This document shows, piece after piece, positions 25,367 through 35,192 of a DNA stretch of 64,000 nucleotides. The position numbers and the translations under genes are program-made. The stretch's first letter is position 1. Each line of letters opens with the position of its first letter. The notes below the pieces were generated by a model, which saw only the letters and a list, made by a program, of their open reading frames with translations, had not been told where the DNA came from and did not search any database. This stretch comes from Pseudosporangium ferrugineum (GTDB lineage Bacteria > Actinomycetota > Actinomycetes > Mycobacteriales > Micromonosporaceae). The stretch is taken from assembly GCF_003002065.1 (NCBI RefSeq), contig NZ_PVZG01000004.1, positions 310,001 to 374,000 on the forward strand, in the 5' to 3' direction.

Positions 25367-26461
25367 GTGCCGGTGATCAAGGCATTGCTGTGTTCCGTGA
25401 CGGCCGTCCTGGTGCTGGGCACGGCCGGCGCCTGCAGCGGGGTGCCCGAGGCGGAGGTCGTCGAGGCGGACCGCGGCACGATCGGCATCGCGTTGCCGAC
25501 CACCACGTCGCCGCGCTGGGTCGCCGACGGGGAGAGCATGGTGCGGCAGTTCGAACTGCTCGGCTACCGCACCGAACTGGTGTACGGCGAGGACGACGTC
25601 AAGGGGCAGATCAGCCAGCTCAGGGCCATGATCGCCAAGCGCGACCGGGCGCTGGTGATCGGCAGCATCGACGGCGGCGCGCTCAAGGACGTGCTCGCCG
25701 AGGCCGCCGCTGCGAAGATCCCGGTCATCGCGTACGACCGGCTCATCCGCGACACGGGCGACCTCGGCTACTACGCGACCTTCGACAACTTCCGGGTCGG
25801 CGTCATGCAGGCCGCCCACATCGTCGAGGCGTTGGACCTGGCCGAGGGCGGCGGCACCGACACCGTCGAGCTGTTCGCCGGGTCCGCCGACGACAACAAC
25901 GCCACCTTCTTCTTCAACGGCGCGATGAGCGTGCTCCGGCCGTACCTGGACTCCGGCCGGCTCCGGGTGGTCAGCGGCGAGACCAGCTTCGCGAAGGTGG
26001 CCACCCAGCGCTGGGACGGGGCGGTGGCGAAGAAGCGCATGGAGCGCCTGCTCGCCGGGCCGCTCGCGGGCGAACGGCTGGACGCGGTGCTGTCGCCGTA
26101 CGATGGCATTTCCCGGGGTGTTCTGGAGGCTCTGAAGGCTGCCGGCTACGGCAGCGCGCGGAAGTTGCCGGTCATCACCGGTCAGGACGCCGAGATCGAT
26201 TCGGTGAAGCTGATCGCCGCGGGTGAGCAGAGCCAGACGGTCTACAAGGACACCCGGGAACTGGCCAAGGTGGCCGTGCAGATGACGAATTCCCTGCTGA
26301 CCGGCGGCAAGCCCGAGGTCAACGACACCACCCAGTACGACAACGGCGTCAAGGTCGTTCCGGCGTTCCTGCTGCAGCCGGTGAACGTGGACAAGTCCAA
26401 CTACCGGCGGGTGCTGGTCGACGGCGGGTATTACACCGCCGATCAGCTGTCGTCCAAATAG
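25367..26461 (+). CDS. Periplasmic sugar-binding protein (PBP1 / ChvE-like)
   Basis: The 364-residue exported protein (N-terminal hydrophobic segment ending GTAGACSG, a weak lipobox) matches the type 1 periplasmic binding fold: [56 protein letters not shown] and [20 protein letters not shown], as in xylose- or multiple-sugar-binding proteins. No ABC ATPase or permease follows; a chemoreceptor gene begins 20 bp downstream, so the pair may sense rather than import sugar. GTG 25367 follows GGGAGG (25357-25362); TTG 25355 is a less likely start. Confidence 0.87.
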   Translation: MPVIKALLCSVTAVLVLGTAGACSGVPEAEVVEADRGTIGIALPTTTSPRWVADGESMVRQFELLGYRTELVYGEDDVKGQISQLRAMIAKRDRALVIGSIDGGALKDVLAEAAAAKIPVIAYDRLIRDTGDLGYYATFDNFRVGVMQAAHIVEALDLAEGGGTDTVELFAGSADDNNATFFFNGAMSVLRPYLDSGRLRVVSGETSFAKVATQRWDGAVAKKRMERLLAGPLAGERLDAVLSPYDGISRGVLEALKAAGYGSARKLPVITGQDAEIDSVKLIAAGEQSQTVYKDTRELAKVAVQMTNSLLTGGKPEVNDTTQYDNGVKVVPAFLLQPVNVDKSNYRRVLVDGGYYTADQLSSK

Positions 26462-26480
26462 CGCAGAGTCGGGTGAGACG

Positions 26481-28073
26481 ATGAGCAAGCGCACAGCGGC
26501 CCCTCTGCAACGCTTCCTGGATCTACCGGTCCGGGTCAAACTGACCACGCTCGTCGCGGCGAGCCTGATCGCGCTGGCGACCAGCCTGGCCGTGACCGTG
26601 TGGAACAACGCGACGGCGGCGGACGCCGCGCGGCAGCTACGCACCATCACCACGGCGAGCACCCTGGTCCTGCAGCTCGACCGGGAGGCGAGCGACCTCA
26701 AGGCCAACGGCCTCCAGGCGGTCGTCCGGGACGACCCGAAGCAGCAGGCGGCCGTGCTGCAGGGCCGCATCGACGTCACGAACGGCCTGATGGGCCAGCT
26801 GGAGAAGATCGAGCTGCCTTCCGGGCTCAAGGCGGCGGTGGAACGGATCAAGAGCGTGACGACCGACTACACCGCGACGCTCAAGCGGTTCGTCGACGGG
26901 GCCGCCGCCGACCCCGAGGGCGCCCGCCTGTCCTGGGAGCAGATCGGGGTCGACAACTATCTGATCAGCGCCGTCCTCAGCAACGAGCGGAAGCTGTTCT
27001 CCGACACCGTGGCCCGCACCGAGGCAGCGGCCGACGCCAGCCGGGACCGGGCCGAGCTGGTGCTCTGGCTCGCCGTCATCGTGGCCGCCGTCGTCGTGTG
27101 CCTCCTGGCGCGCCTCGTCGTCGTCTCCATCACCCGCCCCCTGCTCAGGGTCCGCGGCGCGCTCCAGGCGATGGCCGGCGGAGACCTGACGGTCGAGGCG
27201 GCGGTCAGCGGCCGCGACGAGGTCGGCCAGATGGCCCGTGCCCTCGACGACGCGCAGGCCAACATGCGCCGCGTCCTCTCCTCGGTCGCGGTCTCGGCGG
27301 AATCGGTCGCCGCGGCGGCGGAGGAGATGGCCTCGACGTCGCGCACGATGTCCACCTCCGCCGAGCAGGCCGCCGACCAGGCGCACGGCGCCTCCCTCGC
27401 CGCGGGCAGCGTCTCGGACAACGTGAACTCCGTCGCCAAGGGCACCCACGAGATGGGAGCGTCGATCCGCGACATCGCCCACAACGCCACCGAGGCGGCC
27501 CGGGTGGCAGCGCAGGCGGTCGGCGTGGCCGAGGCCACCACGACGCAGGTCGGCAAGCTGGGCGAGTCGTCGAGCGAGATCGCCACGATCATCAAGGTCA
27601 TCACCAGCATCGCCGAGCAGACCAACCTGCTGGCCCTGAACGCCACCATCGAGGCCGCCCGGGCCGGCGAGATGGGCAAGGGCTTCGCCGTGGTCGCCGG
27701 CGAGGTGAAGGACCTCGCCCAGGAGACGGCGAAGGCCACCGACGACATCTCCCGCCGGGTGCAGGCCATCCAGGGCGACACGGCGGGTGCGGTGAGCGCG
27801 ATCGGCGAGATCACGGCGGTGATCGCCCGGATCAACGACTACCAGACCATGATCGCCAGCGCGGTCGAGCAGCAGACGGCCACCACCGAGGAGATCAGCC
27901 GCAGCGTGGCCATGGCCGCCGGCGGCGCGGGCGACATCGCGAAGAACATCACCGGGGTCGCGACCGCCACCCAGGTCAGCACGGAGGGCATCGCGCAGTC
28001 CCGGCAGGCGGTCACCGAGCTCAGCACCATGGCCCACAACCTGCAGTCGCTGGTCAGCCACTTCCGGTTCTGA
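26481..28073 (+). CDS. Methyl-accepting chemotaxis protein
   Basis: The 530-residue receptor has an N-terminal membrane helix ([21 protein letters not shown]), a 4-helix ligand domain of about 150 residues, a second helix ([20 protein letters not shown]), HAMP ([20 protein letters not shown]), and the long signalling coiled coil with the conserved hairpin tip [19 protein letters not shown] and [14 protein letters not shown]. It would control a CheA kinase, hence flagellar motility. ATG 26481 lies 20 bp after the sugar-binding protein gene, and co-transcription suggests that protein is its ligand presenter. No other che genes are present. Confidence 0.93.
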   Translation: MSKRTAAPLQRFLDLPVRVKLTTLVAASLIALATSLAVTVWNNATAADAARQLRTITTASTLVLQLDREASDLKANGLQAVVRDDPKQQAAVLQGRIDVTNGLMGQLEKIELPSGLKAAVERIKSVTTDYTATLKRFVDGAAADPEGARLSWEQIGVDNYLISAVLSNERKLFSDTVARTEAAADASRDRAELVLWLAVIVAAVVVCLLARLVVVSITRPLLRVRGALQAMAGGDLTVEAAVSGRDEVGQMARALDDAQANMRRVLSSVAVSAESVAAAAEEMASTSRTMSTSAEQAADQAHGASLAAGSVSDNVNSVAKGTHEMGASIRDIAHNATEAARVAAQAVGVAEATTTQVGKLGESSSEIATIIKVITSIAEQTNLLALNATIEAARAGEMGKGFAVVAGEVKDLAQETAKATDDISRRVQAIQGDTAGAVSAIGEITAVIARINDYQTMIASAVEQQTATTEEISRSVAMAAGGAGDIAKNITGVATATQVSTEGIAQSRQAVTELSTMAHNLQSLVSHFRF

Positions 28074-28200
28074 GCACCGGGTCAATCCTTACCGTCTTCT
28101 GACGGATGCCGCGGGACCCGTCCACGGTCGGGAGGGCCGACGTACCGCTGCCCGACGGCCGATCGAGGCCGTCGACGCCTCGATCCGCAGGAGGACCAGC

Positions 28201-29943
28201 GTGCGACTCCCCCGCCCTCGACAAGCACCGTGGCGATCGCGTCCGGCCCGGGCCGGCATCGCCGCCGCCGTACTGGCCGCGACCGGAGCCCTCACCGTCA
28301 CCTTCGTGACCGGTGGCGGCAACGGCACCGCCGACGCGGCCACCGAACTGCGGCAGTTCGTGCCCATCGAAGCCGTACAGCCCAACGTCACCGTGCCGAG
28401 GAACCGCGCCGGCGCCTCCCGCGGGCGCTTCACCGTGGACTGCGGCACCAACGCCAACGGCAAGTTCAGCCCGGACAATCCGGTCGCGCAGCCGGGCATC
28501 AGGAACGGCGCCGAACACGTGCACGACTTCGTGGGCAACCTCGCCATCACCGCGAACTCGTCCGACGCCGACCTCGACGCCTCCGGCACCACCTGCCGCA
28601 ACGGCGACAAGTCCTCGTACTTCTGGCCCGTGGTCCGCATCGACAGGTCGGTGCGGTCCGGCACGGACGTGCGCCGGGCCCTGGCCGCCACCACGCCCGT
28701 CGTGATGTGCCCGAGCGTGCGCGACCGGCTTCCCGCCGTGCCGGCCGGGGCCCGGGACGCGGTGCAGGCGCGGCTGCGCGAGCTCGACGCCGCGACCGCC
28801 CGGGCCAACGAGCGCGTGGCGGCCGGCCGGGGCCGCATCGACGCCGCCTCCAACGAGGAGGTGCTGTCGTCGCTGCGCACCGAACGGGCCCGCCTCATCA
28901 AGGACATCCGCGGCAGGATCGCCGGGCCCGGTTCGCTGGTCTCGCTGGTCGAGTGCGACGTGAGCTACGACGGGATGCACGCCGCCATGCGGCACACCGC
29001 CGCCGGCCTTCGGATCGTCGCGTCGCCCCAGGTGCGCTGCCCTGCCGTACGCGACAAGCTCCCGGGCGTCCCCACGCCGGCGCTCGCCGAGGTGAACCGC
29101 AACCTGACCGAGCTCGACCGGGAGATCGCCAGGGCCAACGAGCGGCTGGTGACGAGCGGCGGACAGGGGGGCGAGGGTTTCGTCGCGAACGCCGTCCTGG
29201 CACCGCTCAACGCCCGCCGCGCCGCCGTCCTGGACCGCATCGCGACGGCCATCGGCCGCCACGCCGACCGGCCGCGGAACCTCGGCGCCCTGGCCACCTG
29301 CACCGTCAGCGGCCGGAGCACCGCGCCCGCCCCCGCGCAGCCTTCGCCGCCGTCGCCCAGCGCCGCCGCGCCGCTGCCCGACCCGCAAGGGCCGGACCTC
29401 GAACTGCCCAACAACACCGGCGGCATCGTACGGCCGTCCTCCGTGCTCATCGAGTACCGCGGGAACGCCACCGGCAAGGTCGTACCGATGCCGAGGTTCC
29501 TGCGTGCCCTCACCGGCGACGCCAAGCCCACCAGCCGGGGCCCGGCCAACGCCCGCGCCGCCTGGACCTGCTCCGGCTTCGCCGACCGGCTCTCCGACCG
29601 GTACCCGATCTGCCCGGCCGGCCGGCAGGTGCAACGCGTCCACGACTTCCCGGGCTGCTGGGACGGCCGGAACACCGACAGCGCCGACCACCGCGGTCAC
29701 GTCGCCTTCGCCGACCGGAACGGGGCCTGCCCCGCCGCCTTCGTGGCCATTCCCCAGCTGCGCATCACCATCTCGTACGCCATCCCCCGCGACGTCCAGC
29801 TCAAGGGCCAGTACGCCCTGGACTCCTTCCCCGAGGAGGACCACAACCCGTTCTCGGACCACGACGACTTCGTCAACGTCAACTCCGCCCGGGCCATGCA
29901 GCGGATCGCGGCCTGCATCAACAAGGGCCGCGTCTGCCGCTGA
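28201..29943 (+). CDS. Secreted DUF1996-domain protein with internal duplicated insert
   Basis: The 580-residue exported protein shows DUF1996 signatures in two separated parts: GKFSPDNPVAQPG with EHVHDFVGN (residues about 90-112), and RVHDFPGCWDGRNTDSADH with GACPAAFVAIPQLRITISY near the C-terminus. Between them are two homologous repeats, CPSVRDRLPAVPAGARDAVQ (from about residue 169) and CPAVRDKLPGVPTPALAEVN (from about residue 279). Each is followed by a predicted coiled coil (RANERV / RANERL), then a Pro/Ser linker. DUF1996 is of unknown function. AGGAGG at 28189-28194 supports GTG 28201. Confidence 0.85.
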   Translation: MRLPRPRQAPWRSRPARAGIAAAVLAATGALTVTFVTGGGNGTADAATELRQFVPIEAVQPNVTVPRNRAGASRGRFTVDCGTNANGKFSPDNPVAQPGIRNGAEHVHDFVGNLAITANSSDADLDASGTTCRNGDKSSYFWPVVRIDRSVRSGTDVRRALAATTPVVMCPSVRDRLPAVPAGARDAVQARLRELDAATARANERVAAGRGRIDAASNEEVLSSLRTERARLIKDIRGRIAGPGSLVSLVECDVSYDGMHAAMRHTAAGLRIVASPQVRCPAVRDKLPGVPTPALAEVNRNLTELDREIARANERLVTSGGQGGEGFVANAVLAPLNARRAAVLDRIATAIGRHADRPRNLGALATCTVSGRSTAPAPAQPSPPSPSAAAPLPDPQGPDLELPNNTGGIVRPSSVLIEYRGNATGKVVPMPRFLRALTGDAKPTSRGPANARAAWTCSGFADRLSDRYPICPAGRQVQRVHDFPGCWDGRNTDSADHRGHVAFADRNGACPAAFVAIPQLRITISYAIPRDVQLKGQYALDSFPEEDHNPFSDHDDFVNVNSARAMQRIAACINKGRVCR

Positions 29944-29950
29944 CGGTGCG

Positions 29951-30769
29951 TCAGCCCACGGAGATCGCCGGGCCGGCCTCGGCCGGCCCGCGCTTCGCCC
30001 GCTGGATCTGCTCGTAGACGCGGGTCCGCAGCTCGGTGAAGCGGGGCAGGGCCCGGGTGGTGAGCTGATCGCGCTCCGGCGGGAGGTCGATCACGAGGTC
30101 CTCCCGCACCCGGGTCGGCGCGTGGGACAGCACGAGCACGCGCCGGCCCAGATACACCGACTCGTCGATGTCGTGCGTGACGAAGACCGTCGAGATTCCG
30201 CGGGTCAGGTGCAACTCGCGGACGAGGTCCTCGAGATCCGCGCGGGTCTGGGCGTCCACCGCGGCGAACGGCTCGTCCATGATGAGCACCTCGGGCCGGT
30301 ACGCGATGGCGCGGGCGATCGCCACCCGCTGCTGCATCCCGCCGGAGAGCTGCCAGGGGTGGCTCCGCGCCGCGTGGGGCAGCCCGACCGCCTCCAGCGC
30401 GTCGCTGACCGTGCGGTCGCGTACGGCGCGGGAGAGTTTCTGATGGCGGAGCGGGAGCTCGACGTTGCCCCGTACCGTCAGCCAGGGGTAGAGGCTGCGG
30501 CCGTACTCCTGGAAGACCACCGCCATGGCCGGGCTCGGGCCCGTCACCGGCGATCCGTCCATCTCCACGACCCCGCTCGTGGGCCGGAGCAGTCCGGCCA
30601 GGCATTTGAGCAGGGTGGTCTTCCCGCAGCCGGAGGGGCCGACGATGCACACCAGCTCGCCGTGGTCCATCGTGAAACTGAGGTCCGCGACCGCCTCGAC
30701 GTCACCCGTGGCGGAGGCGTAGACCTTCCGCAGGTGCTCGACCCGGAGCAGGGGGCTGCCGTCAGGCAC
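29951..30769 (-). CDS. ABC transporter ATPase, nitrate/sulfonate/taurine type
   Basis: The 272-residue ATPase carries Walker A GPSGCGKTT, Q-loop VFQEYGRSLYPWLTV, signature LSGGMQQR, Walker B VLIMDEPFAAVD and the switch His in VFVTHD, as in SsuB/TauB/NrtD. It is the last gene of a four-gene importer operon and its GTG start overlaps the end of the permease gene by 8 bp. It energises uptake of a small anion or sulfonate; the exact substrate cannot be read from sequence. Confidence 0.92.
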   Translation of the reverse strand: MPDGSPLLRVEHLRKVYASATGDVEAVADLSFTMDHGELVCIVGPSGCGKTTLLKCLAGLLRPTSGVVEMDGSPVTGPSPAMAVVFQEYGRSLYPWLTVRGNVELPLRHQKLSRAVRDRTVSDALEAVGLPHAARSHPWQLSGGMQQRVAIARAIAYRPEVLIMDEPFAAVDAQTRADLEDLVRELHLTRGISTVFVTHDIDESVYLGRRVLVLSHAPTRVREDLVIDLPPERDQLTTRALPRFTELRTRVYEQIQRAKRGPAEAGPAISVG

Positions 30770-31553
30770 GGGTGATCTCCTTCATTCCTTGGTACCAGCG
30801 CAGGACGCGACGCTCGACCAGGCCGAAGAGCACGGCGAGGAGGATGCCGATGAGACCGAGCAGGAGGATGCCGCTCCACATCTCGGCGATGAGGTAGTTC
30901 CGCTGGAAGTAGGCGATGCGGTAGCCGAGGCCGGAGGACGACGCGAACATCTCCGAGATCACCATGAGGATCAACGCCACCGAGAGCGCCTGCCGTACGC
31001 CGGTCATGATGCGCGGGGCCGCCGCCGGGAGCACCACGAACCGCAGTCGTTCCCACCGGGGGATCCGGTACGAGTCCGCGGTCTCCAGCATCACGCTGTC
31101 GGTCGCCCGTACGCCGTCGATCGTGTTCAGCAGGATCGGCCAGATCGCGCCGGACATGATGACGACGACCTTCATCGTGCCGGTGATGCCGAGCAGGAGC
31201 ATCGCGACCGGGATCAGCACCGGCGGCGGGATCGCGCGGAAGAACTCCAGCAGGGGTCCGAGGGTCTCGCGGAGCCGGCGGAGCGAGCCGATCGCGATCC
31301 CGGCGGCCACGCCGAGCACGATCGACCCGGCGATGCCGAGGGCGAGCCGGAGCAGGCTCGGCAGCACGTCGTCGACGAACGCGGGGCCGATCCAGGTGCG
31401 CCGGAACGCGTCGAGGACGGCGAGCGGGCCGGCGAGGAACCGGTTGTCCGACCGGGCCGACCAGACGCCCCAGAGCACCACAGCCACCGCCGGAAGGCCG
31501 AGGGCGAAGAGGAGGTTCGCGGCGATCCTGAGCGCCGGGCGGCGGGCTGTCAC
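30762..31553 (-). CDS. ABC transporter permease (SsuC/TauC type), second permease
   Basis: The 263-residue membrane protein has about six helices and the BPD-type EAA loop (TADSYRIPRWERLRFVVLPAAAP). GTG 31553 overlaps the stop of the first permease gene (GTGA), and its end overlaps the ATPase gene. It pairs with the non-identical permease encoded just upstream, which suggests a heterodimeric channel; most members of this importer class have one permease gene. Confidence 0.9.
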   Translation of the reverse strand: MTARRPALRIAANLLFALGLPAVAVVLWGVWSARSDNRFLAGPLAVLDAFRRTWIGPAFVDDVLPSLLRLALGIAGSIVLGVAAGIAIGSLRRLRETLGPLLEFFRAIPPPVLIPVAMLLLGITGTMKVVVIMSGAIWPILLNTIDGVRATDSVMLETADSYRIPRWERLRFVVLPAAAPRIMTGVRQALSVALILMVISEMFASSSGLGYRIAYFQRNYLIAEMWSGILLLGLIGILLAVLFGLVERRVLRWYQGMKEITRA

Positions 31554-32317
31554 GGGAGCTCCTCCGAGCGTACCGATTGGTGCCAGGCCAGCGAGCGGCG
31601 CTCGACGAGGCGGAACACGAGGTTCACCAGGAGGCCGAGGAGCCCGGTGACCACGACGAGGCCGTACAGCCCGACGGCGTCCCCGGCCGAGCGGGAGAGC
31701 TCGATCGAGCGTCCCAGGCCGGGGTTTCCGATCACCATCTCCGCGGTGACGGCCAGGATGAGGGCGACCGCCGCGGCGAGCCGCACCCCGGTCATCAGGT
31801 ACGGCAGGGCGGTCGGCAGGACGAGGTACCGCAGGCGCTCGCGCCGGGTGAGGCCGAAGCTGCGCGCGGTGTCGCGGGCGACGGTGTCGACGTCCGCGAC
31901 GCCGTAGATCACCTGCACGAAGACCTGCCAGAACGCGGCGTAGACGACGATGACCAGGGCGGCGCGCAGTTGCAGGCCGAACATCAGCACGGCGAGCGGG
32001 ATCAGCGCCACCGACGGCACGGGCCGCAGAAACTCGACCGTCGTGTGCGTCGCGCGGCGCAGGAACGGCACGAGCCCGACCGCGGTGCCCAGGACGACCG
32101 CGGCGAGCGTGGCCAGCGCCAGACCGAGCGCCCACGCCGTCATGGTGAGCCGCAGCCGACGCCAGAACGCCAGGTCGCGGAACTCCTGCAAGAGCCGGGC
32201 GGCGACGTCCGTGGGGTACGGCAGATACTGCGGGTCGACCAGCCCCGTCGCGGGGATCAGGTGCCAGACGACGAGGAACCCGAGCAGGCCGGTCGCACCC
32301 AGCAGCACCTTGCGCAT
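31550..32317 (-). CDS. ABC transporter permease (SsuC/TauC type), first permease
   Basis: The 255-residue protein begins with a membrane helix (VLLGATGLLGFLVVWHLIPA) and has the EAA loop (DTARSFGLTRRERLRYLVLPTALP). It is only distantly similar to the next permease. It starts 6 bp downstream of the binding-protein stop and overlaps the second permease by 4 bp, so it is translated within one operon. Confidence 0.9.
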   Translation of the reverse strand: MRKVLLGATGLLGFLVVWHLIPATGLVDPQYLPYPTDVAARLLQEFRDLAFWRRLRLTMTAWALGLALATLAAVVLGTAVGLVPFLRRATHTTVEFLRPVPSVALIPLAVLMFGLQLRAALVIVVYAAFWQVFVQVIYGVADVDTVARDTARSFGLTRRERLRYLVLPTALPYLMTGVRLAAAVALILAVTAEMVIGNPGLGRSIELSRSAGDAVGLYGLVVVTGLLGLLVNLVFRLVERRSLAWHQSVRSEELP

Positions 32318-32323
32318 GGCCGG

Positions 32324-33298
32324 CTACTGCTGCTGGATGAGGCGGTCGAAGTCGGGTTGCCGGTCGAGGACCCGGTACTTGCGGGCCAGCGTCGCCAGCT
32401 GCTCCAGCCCGGCCCGGTCGAGCTGCCAGCCGAAGGCCGGGAGGCGTACGGAATCCGCGACCGGCTCCGGCAGCTTGAGGTTGTCCTTGATGGCCTGGCG
32501 CAGGCTCGCCTCGTTGGCGGGATCACCGGCCCAGGTGAGCGTCTCCTTCATCGCGGCGGAGAACTTGGTGACCAGCGCGGCGTCGGAGTCCTTCAGCTTG
32601 GCCGACGTGATCGTGGTGAGCGTCGCGAGGCCGGGGATCGTGGCCTGGTACGGCTCGACCACGACCCTGTCGCCCCTGCCCCGCAGCTGGGTGATGAACG
32701 GCTCGGTCACCCAGGCGGCGTCGATGTTGCCGGCCGCGAGCTGGGCCGGGGCGTCCGGGAAGGCGACCTCCACGAACTCGACCTTGGCGGGGTCGCCGCC
32801 GTCCTTCTCGACCGCCGCCATGATCGTGACATCGCCCGCCGCGCCGAGGCTGTTCACCGACACCTTGCGCCCCGCGAGCTGGGCGGGACGGGTGATGCCG
32901 GACTTCGCCGACGCCACCACGGCGTTGATGTCGTCACCGTCGGCATAGGACGACGCGTAGTTGCCGACGATCACGACGCCGAGGTTCTGCAGGTCGGCGC
33001 GGAACGGGCCGAACGGCTGCCCGATGGCGAAGTCGATGTCGCCGTTGATCAGCGCCGGGATGGCCTGCGCGCCGCCCTGCGCCGGCGAGACCTCCACGTC
33101 GAGCCCCTGTTTGCGGAAGATGCCGGCCTTGATGCCGCCCCACAGCGCGGCGGTCTCGCTGATGGGCAGCGCGGCGACGCGGACCTTGCGCAGGTCGCCG
33201 CTCGCGGCGGGAGAGCCGGTGGTGGCATCGGAATCCGTGCAGCCGGTGAGGGCGGCAGCGACGCCGACGATGACGGCGAGGGCAATGATCTTCTTCAT
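32324..33298 (-). CDS. ABC transporter substrate-binding lipoprotein, NitT/TauT type
   Basis: The 324-residue protein has a lipoprotein signal (IIALAVIVGVAAALTGC) and the SsuA/NMT1-like fold: VRVAALPISETAALWGGIKA, GIFRKQGLDVEV, PALINGDIDFAIGQPFGPF and AAWVTEPFITQL. Such proteins bind sulfonates, taurine, nitrate or thiamine precursors. It is the first gene of the importer operon and divergent from the PhzS-like monooxygenase gene. ATG 33298 has a weak GGAAGG-type ribosome site. Confidence 0.9.
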   Translation of the reverse strand: MKKIIALAVIVGVAAALTGCTDSDATTGSPAASGDLRKVRVAALPISETAALWGGIKAGIFRKQGLDVEVSPAQGGAQAIPALINGDIDFAIGQPFGPFRADLQNLGVVIVGNYASSYADGDDINAVVASAKSGITRPAQLAGRKVSVNSLGAAGDVTIMAAVEKDGGDPAKVEFVEVAFPDAPAQLAAGNIDAAWVTEPFITQLRGRGDRVVVEPYQATIPGLATLTTITSAKLKDSDAALVTKFSAAMKETLTWAGDPANEASLRQAIKDNLKLPEPVADSVRLPAFGWQLDRAGLEQLATLARKYRVLDRQPDFDRLIQQQ

Positions 33299-33489
33299 GG
33301 CCGGCCCTTCCATGGGCGACGGTGGAGCACCGCGTTGCCCAGCGTCAAACAGAGCGCATCGATTGTCAAGAATGCAGTTCCGCCGGGTGTGGATTGCGTT
33401 TATCCGGGCGCCGGGAAACGCTTGACATAGCGACGCTTTTGTCACAAAACTGTGTCGTTGGTGGTCCGCGAGGCGGAAGGAACGACGAC
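33299..33489. promoter_or_regulatory. Divergent promoter region, importer operon / monooxygenase operon
   Basis: The 191-bp gap is less GC-rich than the genes. TTGACA occurs on the plus strand at 33422-33427 and on the minus strand at 33369-33364, both candidate -35 elements; convincing -10 boxes are not visible. No clear operator palindrome. Confidence 0.4.
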
Positions 33490-34728
33490 GTGGCGATCGT
33501 GATCGCGGGCGCCGGCATCGGTGGCCTCACCGCCGCCCTCAGCCTGCACCGGGCCGGATTCCGGGACATCACCGTGCACGAACGCGCGGCCGCCCTGCAC
33601 CCGCTCGGCGTCGGGATCAATCTGCTTCCGCACGCCGTTCGGGAACTCACCGAACTCGGCCTCGGCGACCGCGTGGCGGCATTGGGCGCCGCGCCCGGAA
33701 CGCTCGCCTACTACAACCGGCACGGTCAGCAGATCTGGAGCGAGCCGCGCGGACTGGACGCCGGATATCGCTGGCCGCAGCTCTCCGTGCACCGCGGCCG
33801 GTTCCAGATGGAACTGCTCGCCGCGGTCCGGGAACGGCTCGGGACGGACGCGGTGCACACCGGGCACCGGCTCCTCGGCGTCCACGACGGCGTCGCGCGC
33901 TTCGAGACGCCGGCCGGGGAGGTGGACGTCGCCGGGGATCTGATCGTCGGCGCGGACGGCATCCATTCGGCGCTGCGCCGGCAGCACCGGCCCGGCGAGG
34001 GGCCACCGGTCTGGAACGGGCTCACCCTGTGGCGGGGAACGGCGCGGGCGCCCGGCTTCCTCGACGGCCGGACCATGATCATGGCCGGGGACGCGGAACA
34101 GAAGTTCGTCGCGTACCCGATCGGCCCGGACCTGATCAATGTCGTCGCCGAGCGGCGCGGTCCCGGTTTCGCCGGGCCCCACGCCGACTGGAACCGCGCG
34201 GTCGACCCGGCGCCGGTCATCGCGCTCTTCCGGGAATGGCGCTTCCCGTGGCTCGACGTGCCGCGGTTGCTCGGCGCCGTGGACGAGGTCCTCGAATACC
34301 CCATGGTGGACCGGGATCCGATCGACCGATGGACCCACGGCACCACGACACTGCTCGGGGACGCGGCCCACCCGATGTATCCGAACGGCTCGAACGGGGC
34401 GTCGCAGGCGATCCTGGACGCCCGCACCCTCGCCTTCCACCTCGCCACCGCACCGGACCTCGGCCGGGCCCTCGACGCCTACGAGGCGGACCGCCGCCCG
34501 GCGACCACCGCCCTCGTGCTGAGCAATCGGCGGCAGGGGCCGGAACACGTGATGGTGCTCGCCCACGAACGCGCACCGGCCGGGTTCGAGAACATCGACG
34601 ACGTCATCCCGCCGGACGAGCTCACCGAGATCGCCACCGGCTACAAGAGGGCGGCCGGCTTCCTGCCCTCCGCCCTCAACGAACGCGCCTCCCTGACACC
34701 CACGGTTTTCTCGGGCATCCTGCCGTGA
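33490..34728 (+). CDS. FAD-dependent monooxygenase, PhzS-like
   Basis: This 412-residue group A flavin monooxygenase has the FAD motif IVIAGAGIGGLTAAL, the DG motif LIVGADGIHSALRR, and GDAAHPMYPNGSNGASQAIL near the C-terminus. Blocks such as PLGVGINLLPHAVRELTELGL, QQIWSEPRG and VHRGRFQMELLAAVRERLG closely resemble the phenazine hydroxylase PhzS. It would hydroxylate an aromatic substrate with NAD(P)H and oxygen. No phenazine core genes are present, so the substrate is open. GTG 33490 follows GGAAGGA; it overlaps the MarR gene by 4 bp. Confidence 0.88.
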   Translation: MAIVIAGAGIGGLTAALSLHRAGFRDITVHERAAALHPLGVGINLLPHAVRELTELGLGDRVAALGAAPGTLAYYNRHGQQIWSEPRGLDAGYRWPQLSVHRGRFQMELLAAVRERLGTDAVHTGHRLLGVHDGVARFETPAGEVDVAGDLIVGADGIHSALRRQHRPGEGPPVWNGLTLWRGTARAPGFLDGRTMIMAGDAEQKFVAYPIGPDLINVVAERRGPGFAGPHADWNRAVDPAPVIALFREWRFPWLDVPRLLGAVDEVLEYPMVDRDPIDRWTHGTTTLLGDAAHPMYPNGSNGASQAILDARTLAFHLATAPDLGRALDAYEADRRPATTALVLSNRRQGPEHVMVLAHERAPAGFENIDDVIPPDELTEIATGYKRAAGFLPSALNERASLTPTVFSGILP

Positions 34729-35192
34729 CCCGCCCGCACGCGACGGACCTGGACGCGGCCCGGCTGGCCTCGGTCATCTCACCTCTGCGCCGCACCCTGC
34801 TCGCCGCCGCCCGCGCCGCGGAACACCTGCCCGAGATCCCGGACGCCCAGATCGAGATCGTCCGGGCCCTTCCCCGCGGCACGACGGCCGGCCCCGGCGA
34901 ACTCGCCGAGCGGCTCCGCCTGAGCCGCTCGACGGTCAGCAACCTGCTCACCGCCATGGAAGCCAACGGTCTCGTCCGGCGCCGCCCCCGCCCCGGCAAC
35001 CACCGCCACGTCGACGTCCTCGCCACCGAGAAGGCCCTCGACCTGTTCGACCGCTTCGACCTCGCGAGCGGCACCCTGGTCGCCCGCGCCGCAGCCGTCC
35101 TGTCCGATGTGGACCGTGCTGCCCTCGCCGCCGCGGTGCCCGCCCTGGAACGCCTGCGCGACGCCCTGACCCGGACCGAGGACCAGCCATGA
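34725..35192 (+). CDS. MarR family transcriptional regulator
   Basis: The 155-residue protein has a winged helix with PGELAERLRLSRSTVSNLLT, then AMEANGLVRRRPRPGNHRHVDV (recognition helix and wing) flanked by dimerisation helices. It is translationally coupled on both sides (GTGA with the monooxygenase, ATGA with the DUF3237 gene). It probably responds to the aromatic compound handled by the operon; this is inference. Confidence 0.88.
   Translation: MTRPHATDLDAARLASVISPLRRTLLAAARAAEHLPEIPDAQIEIVRALPRGTTAGPGELAERLRLSRSTVSNLLTAMEANGLVRRRPRPGNHRHVDVLATEKALDLFDRFDLASGTLVARAAAVLSDVDRAALAAAVPALERLRDALTRTEDQP

Noticed and set aside
33490..34728. Phenazine biosynthesis cluster
   Set aside because: Only a PhzS-like gene is present; none of the core phenazine genes are in the window.
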